Positions 35,875 through 44,685 of a stretch of DNA of 64,000 bases are shown here, one piece after another. Where the stretch lies: the NCBI GenBank assembly GCA_963695105.1, contig CAVOGC010000038.1, positions 1-64,000 of the forward strand, written 5' to 3'. How positions within the stretch are numbered: position 1 is the first letter of the stretch; each line of letters begins with the position of its first letter. This stretch comes from Competibacter sp963695105. Its GTDB lineage: Bacteria > Pseudomonadota > Gammaproteobacteria > Competibacterales > Competibacteraceae. A program made the position numbers and the translations under genes. The notes under the pieces were generated by a model, which made no database searches, was not told the DNA's origin, and was given only the letters and a program-made list of their open reading frames with translations.

Positions 35875-36378
35875 CTAAATCTCAAGCGGCGCCACCGCGA
35901 TTCCAAACAATGATTGCGTCCGCCGTCCCTCGGGACCGTACACTTCCACTACTCCATCCCCGCACACGATCCACGCCTCGACCGCGCCTGCTTCCAGATA
36001 CAGTTGGATTTTCTGCGTCAGTTCATCGGTGGTGTTGGATGGCGATGCCACTTCGATACATAACTCCGGAGCTTTTGGATAAGGCGTCGCATCACGATAC
36101 TGCTCGAAAAACGCATCGGACGCCCAAACCACGTCCGCGACCTTCACCCCCTTGCTCGTCAGAATCGAACATTCGGGCATCTGAATGCCATGCGGAAGAC
36201 ACCGTAGCAACAATGCCTGCAATTTACCTTGCAACAACGAATGCCGATTGGTCGCCGGACTCATTGCAAACTCCACCTTGCCATCTTTGTTCAATTCCAG
36301 CTTGAAGGGCAAATCCCGCAGATACGGGCTATCGATCACTTCCCGCCATTTTTCCGCCAATGCCGCCGCATCCATCAT
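35875..36378 (-). CDS. Uma2 family endonuclease-fold protein
   Basis: This 167-residue protein has the Uma2 (DUF820) PD-(D/E)XK-like core: KVADVVWAS, then APELCIEVASPSNT with the acidic and hydrophobic residues around the active site, and QKIQLYLEAGAVEAWIV. Uma2 proteins are often multicopy in cyanobacteria and other bacteria; function is unproven, with a nuclease role inferred from the fold. GGGGGTG precedes the ATG. It lies 9 bp after the true rlmB stop, so it may be transcribed at the end of the rnr-rlmB run. Confidence 0.85.
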   Translation of the reverse strand: MMDAAALAEKWREVIDSPYLRDLPFKLELNKDGKVEFAMSPATNRHSLLQGKLQALLLRCLPHGIQMPECSILTSKGVKVADVVWASDAFFEQYRDATPYPKAPELCIEVASPSNTTDELTQKIQLYLEAGAVEAWIVCGDGVVEVYGPEGRRTQSLFGIAVAPLEI

Positions 36379-36387
36379 TCACCCCCA

Positions 36388-37147
36388 TCAATCTTTCACA
36401 CTGCGCTGCCGCCTTGCCTCAAACAGAAAAACCCCTGCCGCCACCGATACATTCAAACTTTCGACCCCGCCCTCGGCCAGCGGAATCCGCGCCAGCCGGT
36501 CGCAGACTTTCGCGGGTCAAACGCCGCAAACCCTTTTCCTCTGCGCCCAACACGATAGCCGTCGGCAGGGTGAAATCCACTTCATACAGGCTGGCGTCCG
36601 CCTCGCCGGCCGCGCCGACGATCCAAAGCCCCTGTTGCCGCAACTCGCGCAAGGTCCGCGCCAGATTGGTCACCGCGACGAACGGCACGATTTCCGCCGC
36701 GCCGCAGGCCACTTTGCGCACCGTCGCGTTCAAACCGGCGGCGCGGTCGGCGGGCGCAATCACGGCATGAACGCCAGCCGCCGCCGCGCCGCGCAGACAC
36801 GCGCCAAGGTTGTGCGGGTCCTGCACTCCGTCCAGCACCAGCAGCAGCGCCGGTCCAGCCGCCGCCAGCAAGGCTGGCAAATCCGCCTCGCCGCAAGTCC
36901 GCTGCTGGACCGCCAACCGCGCGACGACGCCCTGATGGCGCGCACCGCCGCTGAACCGGTCCAGTTCCGCCCGATTGACTTGTCGAATCGGTACACCCCG
37001 ACTGGCTGCTTCGTCCAGCAGCGCCTGTATCCGCGTATCCCGCCGCTGACCCTCCACCCACAACCCACGCAACTGCCCCGATTCGTATTTCAGCGCCGCC
37101 GCCACCGCGTGCAATCCATGAATCAGTTCCTCGGCCACGGCCTTCAT
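36388..37147 (-). CDS. rlmB: 23S rRNA 2'-O-methyltransferase RlmB (single-base frame break)
   Basis: RlmB is a SpoU-family SAM-dependent methylase that modifies G2251 in 23S rRNA. The ATG reading gives a substrate-binding domain (HGLHAVAAAL), then LVLDGVQDPHNLGACLRGAA and IVLGAEEKGLRRLTRE. After TRES the frame breaks at about 36506: skipping one T (minus strand) restores CDRLARIPLAEGGVESLNVS, the conserved motif-3 end, and stop at 36388-36390. Corrected length is 252 residues (about 243 in E. coli). Without correction the conserved SAM-binding end is lost. Its start overlaps the rnr stop (ATGA). Confidence 0.88.
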
Positions 37148-39387
37148 TCCTTGCGTCGGCGACGACTTCGATGGCTCCGACGCTCGGTCTTCTCGCCACG
37201 CTCGCTTTCGACCGGCTCGAAATCGATTTTGCGCTCGTCCAGATCGACCCGCGCCACTCGCACCCGCAAACTATCGCCCAAGCGATAAACCTGCCCGGAC
37301 CGTTCGCCGTGCAAGCGATGCCCCACCGGGTCGAACTGGTAGTAATCATTGCGCAGGGAAGTCACATGCACCAACCCCTCCACGTATACCCCGCGCAACT
37401 CCACGAACAGACCGAAACCCGTAACCCCGGTGATAATGCCGTCGAACACTTGCCCGATCTTGTCCAGCATGAACTCACACTTCAACCACTCCACCGCATC
37501 GCGCACCGCCTCGTCGGCCCGCCGCTCGGTCATCGAACAATGCTCGCCCAAGCCGATCAGATCGGCGTGGGTATAAGGGAAATCGGCCGGCTTGCCGCCG
37601 TTCAGCACATGGCGGATGGCACGATGCACCTGCAAGTCGGGATAGCGGCGGATCGGCGAGGTGAAATGGGCGTAAGACTCCAACGCCAGCCCGAAATGAC
37701 CGACATTGCCCGGGTTATAGACCGCCTGAGCCAAGGAACGCAGCATCACGGTCTGGATCAGATGGGCGTCGGCCCGGTCGCGGATCTGAGTCAGCAACCG
37801 GGTATAGTCCAGCGGCGAGGGCTTGTCGCCGCCACTCAGCCCCAGACCCAACTCACCCAGAAAGGCGCGCAGCTTGTTCAAGCGATCCTTGCTTGGTCCC
37901 TCGTGAATCCGGTACAAACCCAGCAGCTTGTGGCGTTGCAGGAAACGCGCCGCCGCCACGTTGGCAGAGATCATGCATTCCTCGATCAGGCGATGCGCGT
38001 CGTTGCGCTCGGTCGGCAAAATCCGCTCGATCTTGCGATCCGCCCCGTATTCGATCACGGTTTCCTGCGTATCGAAGTCCATGGCCCCGCGCTGCTCCCG
38101 ACCAGTCCGTAGCACTTGATACAGTTCGTGCAATCGGTCCAGGTGCGGGACCAGCTTGGCGAATTCGGCGCGAACTCGCGGATCGCGGTCAACAACGATG
38201 GTTGCCACCGTGTTGTAGGTCAACCGGGCATGAGAACGCATCACCGCCTCGGCGAAACGCGAGCGGATGATGCGACCCTCGGCGTTGAAGGTCATCTCGC
38301 AAACCATGCACAGCCGATCCACCTCGGGGTTCAGCGAGCACAAGCCGTTGGACAGCGCTTCGGGCAGCATCGGAATGGCCCGGTCCGGAAAATACACCGA
38401 GTTACCGCGCTTGCGTGCTTCCTGATCCAGCGCCGTGCCCGGCCGCACATACCAGGACACATCGGCGATGGCCACCAGCAACCGCCAGTTGGCGCCGCGC
38501 CGCTCGCAGTAGACCGCATCGTCGAAATCGCGGGCGGTGATGCCGTCGATGGTCACCAGCGGCGTTGCGCGCAAATCCCAGCGGCCCTGCTTGGCCGCTT
38601 CCGGCACCGCCTCGCCAAAACCGCGCGCTTCGGCCAGCGCCGCCTCCGGCCATTCCACCGGAATGCCGTGGCTGGCGATGGCGATCCGTATTTCCATCCC
38701 TGGCGCCATGTGCTCGCCCAGCACTTCCTTGATCCGGCCCAGTGGCCGGGTTCGCCCGCTGGGCTGCTCGATCAGTTCGACAATGACGATCTGACCGGCC
38801 TGGGCCGCGCCGCGGCCATCGGGTGGCACGATAACATCCTGATTGATTCGCTTGTTGTCGGGGATAACGAAGCAGGCGCCGCGCTCCTCGCAGAACCGCC
38901 CGACCACGGTCTCGGTGTTACGCTCCAGCACCTCGACCACCGCGCCCTCGCGCCGGCCCCGATAATCCACCCCGATCACCCGCACCACCGCCCGGTCGCC
39001 GTGCAGCAGCTTGCGCATCTGCCGGGGGGAGAGAAACAGGCTGTCACCGCCTTCGTCGGGGATCAGAAAACCGTGCCCCTCGGCATGACCGATCACCCGG
39101 CCAGGCACCAGGTTCATCTTGGCGACCGGCCCGTAGCCTTCGCGACGATTGCGGATCAGTTGCCCGTCCCGCGCCATCGCCCGCAACCGACGGGACAGCG
39201 CTTCGACTTCCCAGTCATCGTCCATCCCCCATTCGGTGCATAAGGCCTCCAAGGTCAGTGGCATCCCCCGTTCTTCCAGATATTGCAAAATAAACTCGCG
39301 GCTGGGAGAGGGGCGGCCGTATTTCTCCTGCTCCCGGACCAGAAAAGGGTCCATCTGTCGCCAGGAACTGTGTTTTTTATGGGTCAT
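37144..39387 (-). CDS. rnr: Ribonuclease R
   Basis: This 747-residue 3'-5' exoribonuclease degrades structured RNA. Order: winged-helix N-terminus (SREFILQYLEERGMPLTLEAL), two cold-shock domains (GHAEGHGFLIPDEG), RNB catalytic domain with active-site Asp motif GITARDFDDAVYCE, S1 domain near GIITGVTGFGLFVELRGVYV, and a Lys/Arg-rich tail (RRSHRSRRRRKE). It is followed by rlmB with an ATGA overlap, the usual gammaproteobacterial pairing. tRNA-Leu is divergent upstream. Confidence 0.97.
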   Translation of the reverse strand: MTHKKHSSWRQMDPFLVREQEKYGRPSPSREFILQYLEERGMPLTLEALCTEWGMDDDWEVEALSRRLRAMARDGQLIRNRREGYGPVAKMNLVPGRVIGHAEGHGFLIPDEGGDSLFLSPRQMRKLLHGDRAVVRVIGVDYRGRREGAVVEVLERNTETVVGRFCEERGACFVIPDNKRINQDVIVPPDGRGAAQAGQIVIVELIEQPSGRTRPLGRIKEVLGEHMAPGMEIRIAIASHGIPVEWPEAALAEARGFGEAVPEAAKQGRWDLRATPLVTIDGITARDFDDAVYCERRGANWRLLVAIADVSWYVRPGTALDQEARKRGNSVYFPDRAIPMLPEALSNGLCSLNPEVDRLCMVCEMTFNAEGRIIRSRFAEAVMRSHARLTYNTVATIVVDRDPRVRAEFAKLVPHLDRLHELYQVLRTGREQRGAMDFDTQETVIEYGADRKIERILPTERNDAHRLIEECMISANVAAARFLQRHKLLGLYRIHEGPSKDRLNKLRAFLGELGLGLSGGDKPSPLDYTRLLTQIRDRADAHLIQTVMLRSLAQAVYNPGNVGHFGLALESYAHFTSPIRRYPDLQVHRAIRHVLNGGKPADFPYTHADLIGLGEHCSMTERRADEAVRDAVEWLKCEFMLDKIGQVFDGIITGVTGFGLFVELRGVYVEGLVHVTSLRNDYYQFDPVGHRLHGERSGQVYRLGDSLRVRVARVDLDERKIDFEPVESERGEKTERRSHRSRRRRKE

Positions 39388-39428
39388 GAGAACACTTCAA
39401 AATGGTTAAGAATATGAATCGGAAACGA

Positions 39429-39457
39429 TTGACAGGCTGGAAAGCAATCCGTATAGT
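39429..39457 (+). promoter_or_regulatory. Sigma-70 promoter of tRNA-Leu
   Basis: TTGACA at 39429-39434, a 17-bp spacer, and TATAGT at 39452-39457 form a near-consensus promoter. Transcription would begin about 7 nt beyond, near GCGCTCCC, a GC-rich discriminator typical of stringently controlled stable RNA promoters. Confidence 0.85.
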
Positions 39458-39494
39458 GCGCTCCCGTCGTCGCCGTAACTGGCGCGACGATCAA

Positions 39495-39581
39495 GCCGAA
39501 GTGGCGGAACTGGTAGACGCGCTAGGTTCAGGTCTTAGTTGGGGTAACCCAGTGGAGGTTCAAGTCCTCTCTTCGGCACCA
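39495..39581 (+). tRNA. tRNA-Leu (anticodon CAG)
   Basis: An 87-nt class-II tRNA including encoded CCA. Acceptor arms GCCGAAG and CTTCGGC pair, the anticodon stem CTAGG/CTTAG holds loop TTCAGGT with CAG at 39529-39531, a variable arm GGGGTAACCC is present, and the T-arm AGGTTCAAGTCCTCT is canonical. The D-arm reads TGGCGGAACTGGTAGACGCGC. It is next to a strong promoter and terminator. It decodes CUG, the main Leu codon of this GC-rich genome. Confidence 0.96.
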
Positions 39582-39586
39582 GATTG

Positions 39587-39619
39587 AAAAAGGCCCGGTC
39601 AAAAACCGGGCCTTTTGTT
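39587..39619 (+). terminator. Bidirectional terminator between tRNA-Leu and purA
   Basis: A 12-bp stem AAAAGGCCCGGT / ACCGGGCCTTTT encloses a loop of about 5 nt. The A-run on the left and T-run on the right make it able to terminate both the tRNA-Leu transcript and the convergent purA transcript. PurA ends 11 bp later. Confidence 0.93.
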
Positions 39620-39629
39620 TTCCCGCCAT

Positions 39630-40925
39630 TCACGCCGCGAACGGATCCCGCAGCACGATGGTATCCGCCCGGTCCGGGCCGGTGGAAACGATGTCGATCG
39701 GAGTATCGGCCAATTCCTCCAAGCGCCGCAGATAAGCCCGGGCGTTGGCCGGTAACTCCTCGTAACGCCGCACCCCACAGGTCGAATCCCGCCAGCCCGG
39801 CAGATCCTCGTAGATCGGTTCGCAGGCCGCGAGCGCCTCCGCGCCCACGGGCGCATGGTCCAGCCGCTCCACCCCGCACCGATAGCCCACGCACATTCGA
39901 ATGCTGTCCAGCCCGTCCAGCACGTCCAGCTTGGTCACGCACAGGCCCGACACGCTGTTGTTCAGGATCGAGCGGCGCAGCGCCACGGCGTCGAACCAGC
40001 CGCAGCGCCGCCGCCGGCCGGTGGTCGAACCGAATTCGTGCCCCCGGTCGGCCAGATACTCGCCGGTTTCGTCAAACAGCTCGGTCGGAAACGGCCCACC
40101 ACCAACCCGGGTAGCGTAGGCCTTGGTGATCCCCAGCACGTAATCCAGATAGCGCGGCCCCAGTCCGGTGCCGGTGGCCGCGCCGCCGGCGGTGGTATTG
40201 GACGAGGTCACATAGGGATAAGTACCGTGATCGATATCCAGCAGCGCGCCCTGCGCACCCTCGAACAACATGTTGTCGCCGCGCCGGCGGTGCGCATCCA
40301 ACAGGTCGGTCACATCCGCCGCCAGCGGTCGCAGCCGTTCGGCCATGGCCAGGGTCTCTTCCAACACCTGCTGAAAATCGACCGTTTCGGCCTGGAAATA
40401 ATGCCGCAGCACGAAGTTGTGGAAATCCAGCACCTCGCCGAGTTTGGCGGCAAAGCGCTCGCGCTGGAACAGATCGCCCAGGCGCACCGCCCGCCGCGAC
40501 ACCTTGTCCTCGTAGGCCGGCCCGATGCCGCGGCCGGTGGTGCCGATCGCCTGCTCGCCGCGCGCCTTTTCCCGCGCCTGATCCAGGGCGATGTGATAGG
40601 GCAGGATCAGCGGACAGGCCTCGCTGATCCGCAGCCGGTCCGTCACCGCGATCCCCTGCGCTTCCACCCGATCGATCTCGACCAGCAGCGCCGTCGGCGA
40701 CAGCACCACGCCGTTGCCGATCAGACAGCGCACCCCCTCACGCAAGATGCCGGAGGGAATCAGATGCAGCACGGTTTTACGGCCGTTGATGACCAACGTG
40801 TGTCCGGCGTTGTGCCCGCCCTGAAACCGCACCACCGCCGCGACGCTCTCGGTGAGTAGATCGACGACTTTGCCCTTGCCCTCGTCGCCCCACTGCGCGC
40901 CGATAATGACTACATTTTTGCCCAT
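39630..40925 (-). CDS. purA: Adenylosuccinate synthetase PurA
   Basis: This 431-residue GTP-dependent enzyme converts IMP and aspartate to adenylosuccinate, the first committed AMP step. Signatures: VVIIGAQWGDEGKGKVVDLL (P-loop and catalytic Asp), GGHNAGHTL, GTTGRGIGPAYEDK and the C-terminal GPDRADTIVL. It lies downstream of hisZ with a 30-bp gap, as in many gammaproteobacteria. Confidence 0.97.
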   Translation of the reverse strand: MGKNVVIIGAQWGDEGKGKVVDLLTESVAAVVRFQGGHNAGHTLVINGRKTVLHLIPSGILREGVRCLIGNGVVLSPTALLVEIDRVEAQGIAVTDRLRISEACPLILPYHIALDQAREKARGEQAIGTTGRGIGPAYEDKVSRRAVRLGDLFQRERFAAKLGEVLDFHNFVLRHYFQAETVDFQQVLEETLAMAERLRPLAADVTDLLDAHRRRGDNMLFEGAQGALLDIDHGTYPYVTSSNTTAGGAATGTGLGPRYLDYVLGITKAYATRVGGGPFPTELFDETGEYLADRGHEFGSTTGRRRRCGWFDAVALRRSILNNSVSGLCVTKLDVLDGLDSIRMCVGYRCGVERLDHAPVGAEALAACEPIYEDLPGWRDSTCGVRRYEELPANARAYLRRLEELADTPIDIVSTGPDRADTIVLRDPFAA

Positions 40926-40955
40926 GTCAGCATCCCGATATTTCCTGAGAAAAGG

Positions 40956-42161
40956 CTATTCGCTCGCGGTGGAAGGCACCGGCAGGAGAACCATGTCCCA
41001 TTCTCCATCCCGCTGGACCAGCAGTCGATCACAGCCTAGGGTTTCGGGCGCCGCCGCCGCGCCCGGCAAGGCGCGAATCACCCGTTCCCCCCGGCTCCGC
41101 AATGCCGCCACCCACCGTTCCAGCGCCGCATCCTCGGCCGGCGGGGCGTAAATTCCGGTAGCGGCGGCCTCCGCCGCTGGCGCCAGCAACAGCAGCGTCG
41201 CCAGATCGGTGCTGAAGCCGGTCGCCGGCCGGGCCCGACCGAACACTTGGCCGATCTCGTCGTAGCGCCCGCCCTGCGCCACCGCCTGCCCCTGTCCCGG
41301 CACGTAGGCCGCGAACAGCACGCCGGTGTGATAGTGATATCCCCGCAGTTCGGCCAGATCGATGTGAACCGGCAGTTCCGGCCAGCGTCGCAGTAGGGCC
41401 GCAATCAACCGCCGCAGTGTCGCCAGCGCGTCGCGCACGCCCTCGCCGGTCGCCGCTAGGCGCAAGTCCGCCTCGTCCAGCACCTCCGGCCCTCCGTTCA
41501 GTTCGGCCAGCGCCAGCAGTGCTTGTTCGCACGATGCCGGCAGCGCCCAGGCGGCCAGTTGCTGGCGTATCTCCGGCAGGGCTTTGCGCTGCAACGCCTC
41601 GAACAATAGCCCCTCGCGCTCCCGGTCCAGCCCGGCTTGGCGGACCAGCGCGCGGAACACCGCCACATGTCCCAAGTCCAGATGCACCGCGCCGATGCTC
41701 GCCGTTTGCAGGGTTTCCAGCATCAGCATCAATACTTCCAGATCGCTTTCGTGGCCGTGGTGACCGTACAGCTCCACGCCGGTCTGATACGGGCTGCGCG
41801 AGCCGCCAAAGCCGTCGGCGCGGGTACGCAGCACCGTCCCCATGTAGCACAAGCGGACGGGTCCGGCGCGCTTGAGCAGGTGGGCGTCGATTCGGGCCAC
41901 CTGCGGCGTCATGTCGGCCCGAACCCCCATCATCCGCCCGCTCAACTGATCGGTCAGTTTGAAGGTTTGCAACTCCAGATCGTTGCCGGTGCCGGTCAGC
42001 AGCGACTCGAGAAATTCGATCAGCGGCGGGATGACCAGTTCGTAACCCCAGCCCTGGTACAGATCGAGCAACTCGCGGCGCAGCCGCTCCATCCGGCCGG
42101 CGACGGGAGGCAGGATTTCTTCGATACCTTCGGGCAGAAGCCAGCGGTCTTCGACGGTCAT
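40956..42161 (-). CDS. hisZ: ATP phosphoribosyltransferase regulatory subunit HisZ
   Basis: This 401-residue HisRS-like paralogue lacks tRNA charging and regulates short-form HisG in histidine biosynthesis. Class-II synthetase-like motifs are degenerate: EDRWLLPEGIEEILPP start, MMGVRADMTPQVARID, VLRTRADGFGGSR, ELYGH. The C-terminal half includes GYHYHTGVLFAAYVPG and GGRYDEIG. Presence between purA and hflC matches the common gammaproteobacterial order. HisG is not in the window. Confidence 0.94.
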   Translation of the reverse strand: MTVEDRWLLPEGIEEILPPVAGRMERLRRELLDLYQGWGYELVIPPLIEFLESLLTGTGNDLELQTFKLTDQLSGRMMGVRADMTPQVARIDAHLLKRAGPVRLCYMGTVLRTRADGFGGSRSPYQTGVELYGHHGHESDLEVLMLMLETLQTASIGAVHLDLGHVAVFRALVRQAGLDREREGLLFEALQRKALPEIRQQLAAWALPASCEQALLALAELNGGPEVLDEADLRLAATGEGVRDALATLRRLIAALLRRWPELPVHIDLAELRGYHYHTGVLFAAYVPGQGQAVAQGGRYDEIGQVFGRARPATGFSTDLATLLLLAPAAEAAATGIYAPPAEDAALERWVAALRSRGERVIRALPGAAAAPETLGCDRLLVQRDGEWDMVLLPVPSTASE

Positions 42162-42221
42162 GGCGGGAGATGGTGGTGAAATTCAGAAAACCAGGGAAAG
42201 ACGGACACGGACGGGATGGCC

Positions 42222-42407
42222 TCAGCGGAACACATACAGCGCCAGCAATCCCAGCACCATACTGGCCAATCCGATCAGGCGCAGCGCGCGATCCTCCAGT
42301 TTGGCCATCTGCAACAGCGTTTGCCGCAAGGCGCGCGGGCTGAGGAACGGCAGGATGCCTTCCAGCACCAGCATCAAGCCGAACGCCGCCAGCAGTTCAC
42401 CCCACAT
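42222..42407 (-). CDS. DUF2065 small membrane protein (YjeT-like)
   Basis: This 61-residue protein MWGELLAAFGLMLVLEGILP has two predicted membrane helices, one at each end, matching the DUF2065 family encoded between hflC and hisZ/purA in gammaproteobacteria. Function unknown. ATG 42407 is used; a longer in-frame start adds 15 poorly conserved residues. The gene begins 55 bp downstream of the hflC stop. Confidence 0.85.
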   Translation of the reverse strand: MWGELLAAFGLMLVLEGILPFLSPRALRQTLLQMAKLEDRALRLIGLASMVLGLLALYVFR

Positions 42408-42461
42408 GGCGGCATCCGACGAAGAGCGCGGCGCCGGTATCGGCCCGGCCATCGACTCCGG

Positions 42462-43343
42462 TCATCGCGACTTGTTGAAATACTGAAAGAACTGAAAATC
42501 TTCCGGTTGCAGCACCAGCACATCGCCCTTGTCGCTGAAACTTTGCCGATAGGCCGTCAGGCTGCGGGAGAAGCCGTAAAAATCCTGGTCCTTACCGTAA
42601 GCCAGTGCGTAGATTTCGGTGGCCTGGGCATCGCCCTCGCCGCGCTGCCGTTCAGCATCGCGGTAGGCCTCGGCCAAGATCACCGTGCTTTGCCGGTCGG
42701 CGTCGGCGCGGATGCGTTCGGCGGCCTCGGCGCCGCGCGAGCGGAAATCCTTGGCCACCCGCAACCGCTCGGCCTTCATGCGGCTGAACACCGAACTGCT
42801 GACATCCGCCGGCAGATCGATCCGCTTGATTCGCACGTCCACGGCGGCGATCCCCAACTGCGTGGCCTGCTCCTTAAGCAGGCGGCTCAGGGTTTCCATG
42901 ATCTGGTCGCGGTCGCCCGACACCACTTCCTGAATGGTGCGCTTGCTGAACTCGCTGCGCAGGCCATCCTTGACGATCTGGTCCAGCCGCACATTGGCTT
43001 GAACCGGATCGCCGGCCACCGCCGTGTAGAACCGGCGCACGTCCTTGATCCGCCACATGGCGAAGGAATCGACGATAACGTTCTTCTTTTCGGCGGTCAG
43101 AAACCGCTCCGGCTCGGTGTCCAGAGTCTGCAAGCGTTGGTCGAACTTGCGGATATTGTTGATCAACGGCCATTTCCAGTGCAGGCCCGGCTGATAGTCC
43201 GCCTCGACCATTTCACCCAGTTGAAAGCGGAGCGCGGTCTGGGTTGCATCCACCGTAAACAGCGACAGCGACAGCAAGGTCACGACGGCGGCGACCGCGC
43301 CCAGCAGCATATTCCGGGATACCGGCAATTGCGATAGAGCCAT
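42462..43343 (-). CDS. hflC: HflC, subunit of the HflKC modulator of FtsH
   Basis: This 293-residue SPFH-domain protein has one N-terminal transmembrane helix (GAVAAVVTLLSLSLFTVDA) and a periplasmic SPFH domain. Features: ALRFQLGEMVEADYQPGLHWKWP and LRSEFSKRTIQEVVSGDRD. Together with HflK it forms a cage around FtsH and limits membrane-protein proteolysis. Stop of hflK and ATG of hflC overlap as TGATG, so they are translationally coupled. Confidence 0.96.
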   Translation of the reverse strand: MALSQLPVSRNMLLGAVAAVVTLLSLSLFTVDATQTALRFQLGEMVEADYQPGLHWKWPLINNIRKFDQRLQTLDTEPERFLTAEKKNVIVDSFAMWRIKDVRRFYTAVAGDPVQANVRLDQIVKDGLRSEFSKRTIQEVVSGDRDQIMETLSRLLKEQATQLGIAAVDVRIKRIDLPADVSSSVFSRMKAERLRVAKDFRSRGAEAAERIRADADRQSTVILAEAYRDAERQRGEGDAQATEIYALAYGKDQDFYGFSRSLTAYRQSFSDKGDVLVLQPEDFQFFQYFNKSR

Positions 43344-44650
43344 CAGCGCACCTCCCGACCACGGTTGAGATCGCGCAGGCGCGTGGCCGCCGCGCTACCG
43401 TCGATCGATGTCGACGAAGAGGCGGGTAATGCCTCCGACAAGGAATTTCCGGCGGCGCCGGCCGCACTCGACCTCCCCGCCGGGTTGAGCATGCGGTCCA
43501 GCGGCAGGTACAGCAGGTTGTTGGTGCCCTTGACATCCACCAGCACCTTGCTCGCCTGCGACAGCACCGCCTCCAGCGTTTCCAGATACAAGCGCTCGCG
43601 GGTGACTTCCGGCGCCTTTTGATAAGCCGACAGCAATTGCTCGAAGCGGCTGGCCTCGCCCTGAGCCTGGGCGACGACCTGTTCCTTGTAGGCCGAAGCT
43701 TCCTGCAGCCGCCGCGCCGCCTGACCGCGCGCTCTCGGGATGACTTCGTTGGCGTAGGCCTCGGCTTCGTTCTTGAGCCGCTGTTCGTCCTCGCGCGCCT
43801 TGATTGCGTCGGCAAAGGCATCCTGCACTTCTTCCGGCGGCTGGGCGTCTTGCAACACCACGGTCACGATTTGCAGGCCGGCGCCATTCTGGCCTTCATC
43901 CAAGCCCGCCGCCGCTGTCTTGCCTGTCGCGGGTAAAACACCGGCCGGCTGGTCCGGGCCGTAGCTGTCCAGGATACGTTGGCTCAAGGTTTTGATATCG
44001 GCAACGATATCGCTGCGGCCCTCGGTCAAAACAAAATCCATGGTGCTTTTGCCGATGGTTTCCCGGGCGGCGCTTTCCACGACCTGAACCAGCACGCTTT
44101 CCGGATCGAGCACATGAAACAGATAGGCGCGAGGATCCTTGACCTGGTATTGCACCGCCAGCCGCACGTCCACGATGTTCTCATCCTGAGTCAGCATCAA
44201 CGCCTCTTTCGGCACCGAGCGGATCGCCGGTTGCCGGCCGCTGTCACCGCCAGAGCGATAACCGATTTCCCGGAAGCGCCGCTGCTCGACATTGACAATC
44301 TCCACCCGGTCGATGGGGAATAGACGCAGGTGCGGACCCGGCAGCGTGGTCTCCAGATAGCGTCCAAAGCGCAGCACCACGCCACGCTCGCCTTCGTTGA
44401 CGATGTAGATACTGGCGATCAACCAGCCGATCAGAGCGATCAGCCCGACCACCAGACCGATTCCGGCAAATCCGGAACTCGAAGAGCCACTCCCACCGCC
44501 ACCGCCACCACCGCCGCGCCGGCCACCCAGCAGGGCGCCAAACTTATCCGACAGCTTGCGGACCACCTCATCCAGATCGGGCGGACCCTGATCGCGGCCG
44601 CCACCACTCCAGGGATCGCGATTGCCGCCTCCCGGTTCATTCCAAGCCAT
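43343..44650 (-). CDS. hflK: HflK, subunit of the HflKC modulator of FtsH
   Basis: This 435-residue SPFH protein begins MAWNEPGGGNRDPWSGGGRD, the typical Gly-rich cytoplasmic start, with a Gly/Ser-rich stretch of eight glycines near 53-60. TM at IGLVVGLIALIGWLIASIY, then the SPFH domain (EGERGVVLRFGRYLETTLPGPH). ATG 44650 follows GAGGT, 5 nt upstream; a longer reading would overlap hflX's 3' end. It lies 35 bp after hflX. The C-terminal tail is Ser/Ala-rich. Confidence 0.96.
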   Translation of the reverse strand: MAWNEPGGGNRDPWSGGGRDQGPPDLDEVVRKLSDKFGALLGGRRGGGGGGGGSGSSSSGFAGIGLVVGLIALIGWLIASIYIVNEGERGVVLRFGRYLETTLPGPHLRLFPIDRVEIVNVEQRRFREIGYRSGGDSGRQPAIRSVPKEALMLTQDENIVDVRLAVQYQVKDPRAYLFHVLDPESVLVQVVESAARETIGKSTMDFVLTEGRSDIVADIKTLSQRILDSYGPDQPAGVLPATGKTAAAGLDEGQNGAGLQIVTVVLQDAQPPEEVQDAFADAIKAREDEQRLKNEAEAYANEVIPRARGQAARRLQEASAYKEQVVAQAQGEASRFEQLLSAYQKAPEVTRERLYLETLEAVLSQASKVLVDVKGTNNLLYLPLDRMLNPAGRSSAAGAAGNSLSEALPASSSTSIDGSAAATRLRDLNRGREVR

Positions 44651-44685
44651 GTCGTACCTCAAAATTTCGTCATCTCCGATACTCT

